Below, in pieces: positions 61,617 through 64,000 of a stretch of DNA of 64,000 bases. Source of the stretch: Pseudoalteromonas arctica A 37-1-2. GTDB taxonomy: Bacteria > Pseudomonadota > Gammaproteobacteria > Enterobacterales > Alteromonadaceae. The stretch covers positions 620,001 to 684,000 of the forward strand of contig NZ_CP011026.1 in the NCBI RefSeq assembly GCF_000238395.3. The letters are read 5' to 3'. The translations under genes were made by a program, and so were the position numbers. The notes beneath the pieces were generated by a model that saw only the letters and a list, made by a program, of their open reading frames with translations, ran no database searches and was not told where the DNA came from. Numbering within the stretch: position 1 is the first letter of the stretch; each line of letters opens with the position of its first letter.

Positions 61617-63707
61617 ATGAAAATAGATAAAGTTGTAAATGCGTTAACTCATCAGTTTGTTACAAACGACCCTCTTCATCAATTATTTGATGCGGTTAAT
61701 GCTATTTCTGTGCAAGGATATGACGAACAACGACGTGTGATTTATTGGAATAAAGGTAGTGAGTATCTTTATGGGTATAATGCACAAGAAGCTGCTGGAC
61801 AAAAACTAGAAGATTTAATTATTCCTACCCCAATGCAAGACGCGGTTGTATCGGCTCATACTAATTGGCTTAACAACGGTACAGAAATTCCTGCAGCAGA
61901 AATTACCTTACAGCGTAAGAATGGTACACAGGTGTGTGTGTATTCAAGCCATGTGATGTTTATAAATCAATATAATATTAAACAAATGTATTGCATAGAT
62001 ATTGATTTAACCGATGTAAAAAAGGCCCAAGGGCAGGCTGTTTTCAAAGAAAAAATGCTTGAAACCATATTCGAAGCGATTCCTGATTTATTCTTCTTAA
62101 TGCAAGAAGATGGCACTATTGTTGACTATCACGCCAGCAATGAGAATAACCTCTATGTTAATCCTAATGAATTTATTGGTAAAAGCATGTTTGCTGTATT
62201 ACCTGATGAAATTGCGATTAAATTTCAGATTAATATTGCCCAAGCACTAAAACAAAAAGTAATGGTTAGCTTTGAGTACGAACTTAGACTACCTAAAGGC
62301 ACTGTATATTTTGAAGCCCGTGTAAATCATGTACCTCAATATGAGCAAGTCATGGTTATTGTTCGTGATATTACCGAACAACATAAATCAGATGAGCTAA
62401 TACGCCATCAAGCCTATTTTGATAGCTTAACATTACTTCCTAATCGGTTTTTAGCGCTAGATAAGTTATCAAAAATTTTGAAAGATGCAGATGAAAATAA
62501 AGGTAATGCCGCTGTATGTTTTCTTGATTTAGATGATTTTAAAAAAATTAACGACTCACTTGGACACGAAGTTGGCGATAAACTATTAATTCAAGCTGCT
62601 GCAAGACTCCAGCGAACTATCAGTGATAACGATATGGTAGGAAGGTTAGGAGGCGATGAGTTCATTGTATTATTACCAGATTTAACTTGTGCAAAAAGTG
62701 CGCTGCGTATAGTTGATAAGTTACTTAAAAACTTTAGAGAACCATTTAAAATAGAAGGCCGCGAATTAATGGTTACGTTGAGCGCTGGCATTGCTATGTA
62801 TCCTGAAAATGGCAGTTCAGCTTCGGATTTACTGCGTAACGCAGATACCGCAATGTATCAAGCTAAAGCATTAGGCCGGAACACCTATTCTTTTTTTGCA
62901 AAGCAAATGAATGTAGTAATCCAGCGGCGTTTATCAATTGAAGAGCAAATGAGTGGTGCCCTTGAGCGTAATGAATTCGAACTATATTACCAACCTCAAT
63001 TAGATGTTAAAAATAAACATATCATTGGTGCTGAAGCGTTATTACGCTGGCATAACCCTGAGTTAGGCAATGTAACACCCGATGAGTTTATACCTATTGC
63101 CGAAAATACAGGATTAATTGTACCTATTGGTAAATTTGTAATTAGCCAAGCATTACATTTTTTAAATGAGTGGCAAAGCACCTGTAAACGCGAACAAAAA
63201 TATACAATGGCAGTTAACTTATCTCCTCGTCAATTTAGAGATTCAGGACTACTGCGCTTTATTCAAAACTCACTTATTGATGCAAACGTAAATCCCGAAA
63301 GTTTAGAGCTTGAAATTACTGAGGGAGTACTGATGAGTTGCCACACTAATGTTGTTGATATACTGACTGAAATTACAGCATTAGGGATTAACTTATCAAT
63401 GGATGACTTTGGTACAGGCTATTCATCATTAAGTTATTTGAGAGAATACCCTTTTAATGTACTCAAAATAGATAGAAGTTTTATTGACGGTATTGTACTA
63501 AACAATGAAGATTGTAATCTCGTAAAGGCAATTATTGCCATGTCACACAGCTTAGGACTGACAGTGGTAGCCGAAGGTGTAGAAACAAAAGAGCAGCATA
63601 CTTTATTGAACGAATTGGGTTGTGATTTTATGCAAGGCTTCTATTTTAGTAAACCAATACCAGCAAAACAGTTTCTTGATTTTTCGATGAATTTTGATAA
63701 AAAGTAA
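61617..63707 (+). CDS. PAS-GGDEF-EAL cyclic-di-GMP signalling protein
   Basis: 696 residues from ATG 61617; the TTG at 61599 is a less likely start. Two PAS domains (about 22-140, with VIYWNKGSEYLYGYNAQEAA; about 150-260, with MLETIFEAIPDLFFLMQEDG). GGDEF at about 275-435 with an intact GGDEF (VGRLGGDEFIVLL), though the usual RxxD inhibitory site is absent. EAL at about 450-690 with EALLRW, NLSPRQF, LELEITEGVLM, MDDFGTGYSSLSYL, KIDRSFI and AEGVETKEQ all present. It may both make and degrade cyclic-di-GMP; phosphodiesterase activity is the safer guess. No membrane helix. Confidence 0.95.
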   Translation: MKIDKVVNALTHQFVTNDPLHQLFDAVNAISVQGYDEQRRVIYWNKGSEYLYGYNAQEAAGQKLEDLIIPTPMQDAVVSAHTNWLNNGTEIPAAEITLQRKNGTQVCVYSSHVMFINQYNIKQMYCIDIDLTDVKKAQGQAVFKEKMLETIFEAIPDLFFLMQEDGTIVDYHASNENNLYVNPNEFIGKSMFAVLPDEIAIKFQINIAQALKQKVMVSFEYELRLPKGTVYFEARVNHVPQYEQVMVIVRDITEQHKSDELIRHQAYFDSLTLLPNRFLALDKLSKILKDADENKGNAAVCFLDLDDFKKINDSLGHEVGDKLLIQAAARLQRTISDNDMVGRLGGDEFIVLLPDLTCAKSALRIVDKLLKNFREPFKIEGRELMVTLSAGIAMYPENGSSASDLLRNADTAMYQAKALGRNTYSFFAKQMNVVIQRRLSIEEQMSGALERNEFELYYQPQLDVKNKHIIGAEALLRWHNPELGNVTPDEFIPIAENTGLIVPIGKFVISQALHFLNEWQSTCKREQKYTMAVNLSPRQFRDSGLLRFIQNSLIDANVNPESLELEITEGVLMSCHTNVVDILTEITALGINLSMDDFGTGYSSLSYLREYPFNVLKIDRSFIDGIVLNNEDCNLVKAIIAMSHSLGLTVVAEGVETKEQHTLLNELGCDFMQGFYFSKPIPAKQFLDFSMNFDKK

Positions 63708-63805
63708 GATTAAACACTCGATTGTAACAATTCATTGCACGGCTATTGACCTTATTGTCCCATCGCGAGTAACCTGTTATAGAAACAAATAAAAAGGATT
63801 CTATA

Positions 63806-64000
63806 ATGCGTTTAAAACCTCTTGTAGCTACATTAGTAGCCACATTTTCTTTATCACTTTCAAGTAGTGCCTTAGCCGACGAAGGCATGTGGCAACCACA
63901 CCAACTTCCAGAGTTAGAATCAATTTTAAAAGCCAAAGGGCTTGAAATTGATGTTGAATCTATTTCTAAATTAACCGAATTCCCAATGAATGCGGTAATT
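63806..64000 (+). CDS. S46-family dipeptidyl-peptidase, N-terminal fragment
   Basis: First 65 codons; the gene runs off the right edge. AAAAAGGA precedes ATG 63806. Signal peptide MRLKPLVATLVATFSLSLSS, SALA|DEG. The mature start DEGMWQPHQLPELESILKAK and LTEFPMNAVI is the S46 pattern found in DPP7/DPP11-type serine peptidases, where the residues following MNAVI lead to the catalytic-triad region. The catalytic Ser and His are outside the window. A periplasmic role in peptide uptake is likely. Confidence 0.85.
   Translation, partial: MRLKPLVATLVATFSLSLSSSALADEGMWQPHQLPELESILKAKGLEIDVESISKLTEFPMNAVI

Noticed and set aside
1..64000. CRISPR arrays, tRNA or rRNA genes, intact insertion sequences
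   Set aside because: Scanned by eye on both strands; no regularly spaced repeats, no tRNA-like cloverleaf, no rRNA and no transposase frame were seen.

Overview
The window is AT-rich chromosomal DNA from a marine gammaproteobacterium, most likely Pseudoalteromonas. The best support is the endoglucanase at 31394-32878, which I recognise as the cold-adapted GH5 cellulase CelG described from Pseudoalteromonas haloplanktis. The HU-beta gene, the PBPRA1643-type SEC-C protein, xni, ppnN, the DUF3192 gene and an M6 protease with a GlyGly-CTERM-like tail fit the same group. All identifications come from reading the sequence; no database search was run.

Region by region. 1-3700: the 5' end of an ornithine-type aminotransferase gene, a divergent Lrp-type regulator, a small secreted protein, a solute-binding-protein gene broken by an in-frame TAG, and a membrane-anchored propeller-like protein. 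4010-16043: a tightly packed glycogen operon (stand-alone CBM48 protein, malQ, glgB, glgX, glgP, glgC, glgA) with all enzymes for synthesis, branching, debranching and phosphorolysis. 16133-21070: an EAL-HDOD protein, a DUF418 membrane protein, RluF, two small membrane proteins and a SEC-C protein. 21181-26654: an RND efflux pair, its divergent LysR regulator and an alkyltransferase-like DNA-repair protein. 27290-29830: a mosaic accessory stretch with an esterase between 17-bp direct repeats and a gene that looks like an integron cassette. 29828-35336: HlyIII, a small membrane protein, celG, a PhoD-type phosphatase, and a two-gene operon of very small envelope proteins behind a sigma-54-like promoter.

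36022-45724 is the most coherent system: an ECF11-type sigma factor with its ChrR zinc anti-sigma partner behind a matching promoter (TGATCC-N16-CGTATT), followed in the same direction by ten tightly packed genes: a DUF523/DUF1722 protein, photolyase, SnoaL-like protein, SDR, FAD oxidoreductase, DUF1365, cyclopropane-fatty-acid-synthase-like methyltransferase, DUF2878, chalcone-isomerase-like protein and DUF3833 lipoprotein. Together this reads as a light/singlet-oxygen response that repairs DNA and remodels membrane fatty acids.

45935-64000: hupB; ilvI-ilvH with a previously unlisted leader peptide and attenuator; an M6 protease; an NAD-type isocitrate dehydrogenase; an HDOD-like protein; a DUF3192 protein; xni; ppnN; a diguanylate cyclase; an M61 peptidase; a PAS-GGDEF-EAL protein; and the start of an S46 dipeptidyl-peptidase. 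Three genes for cyclic-di-GMP turnover or degenerate relatives are spread through the window. No rRNA, tRNA, CRISPR array or intact insertion sequence was seen.
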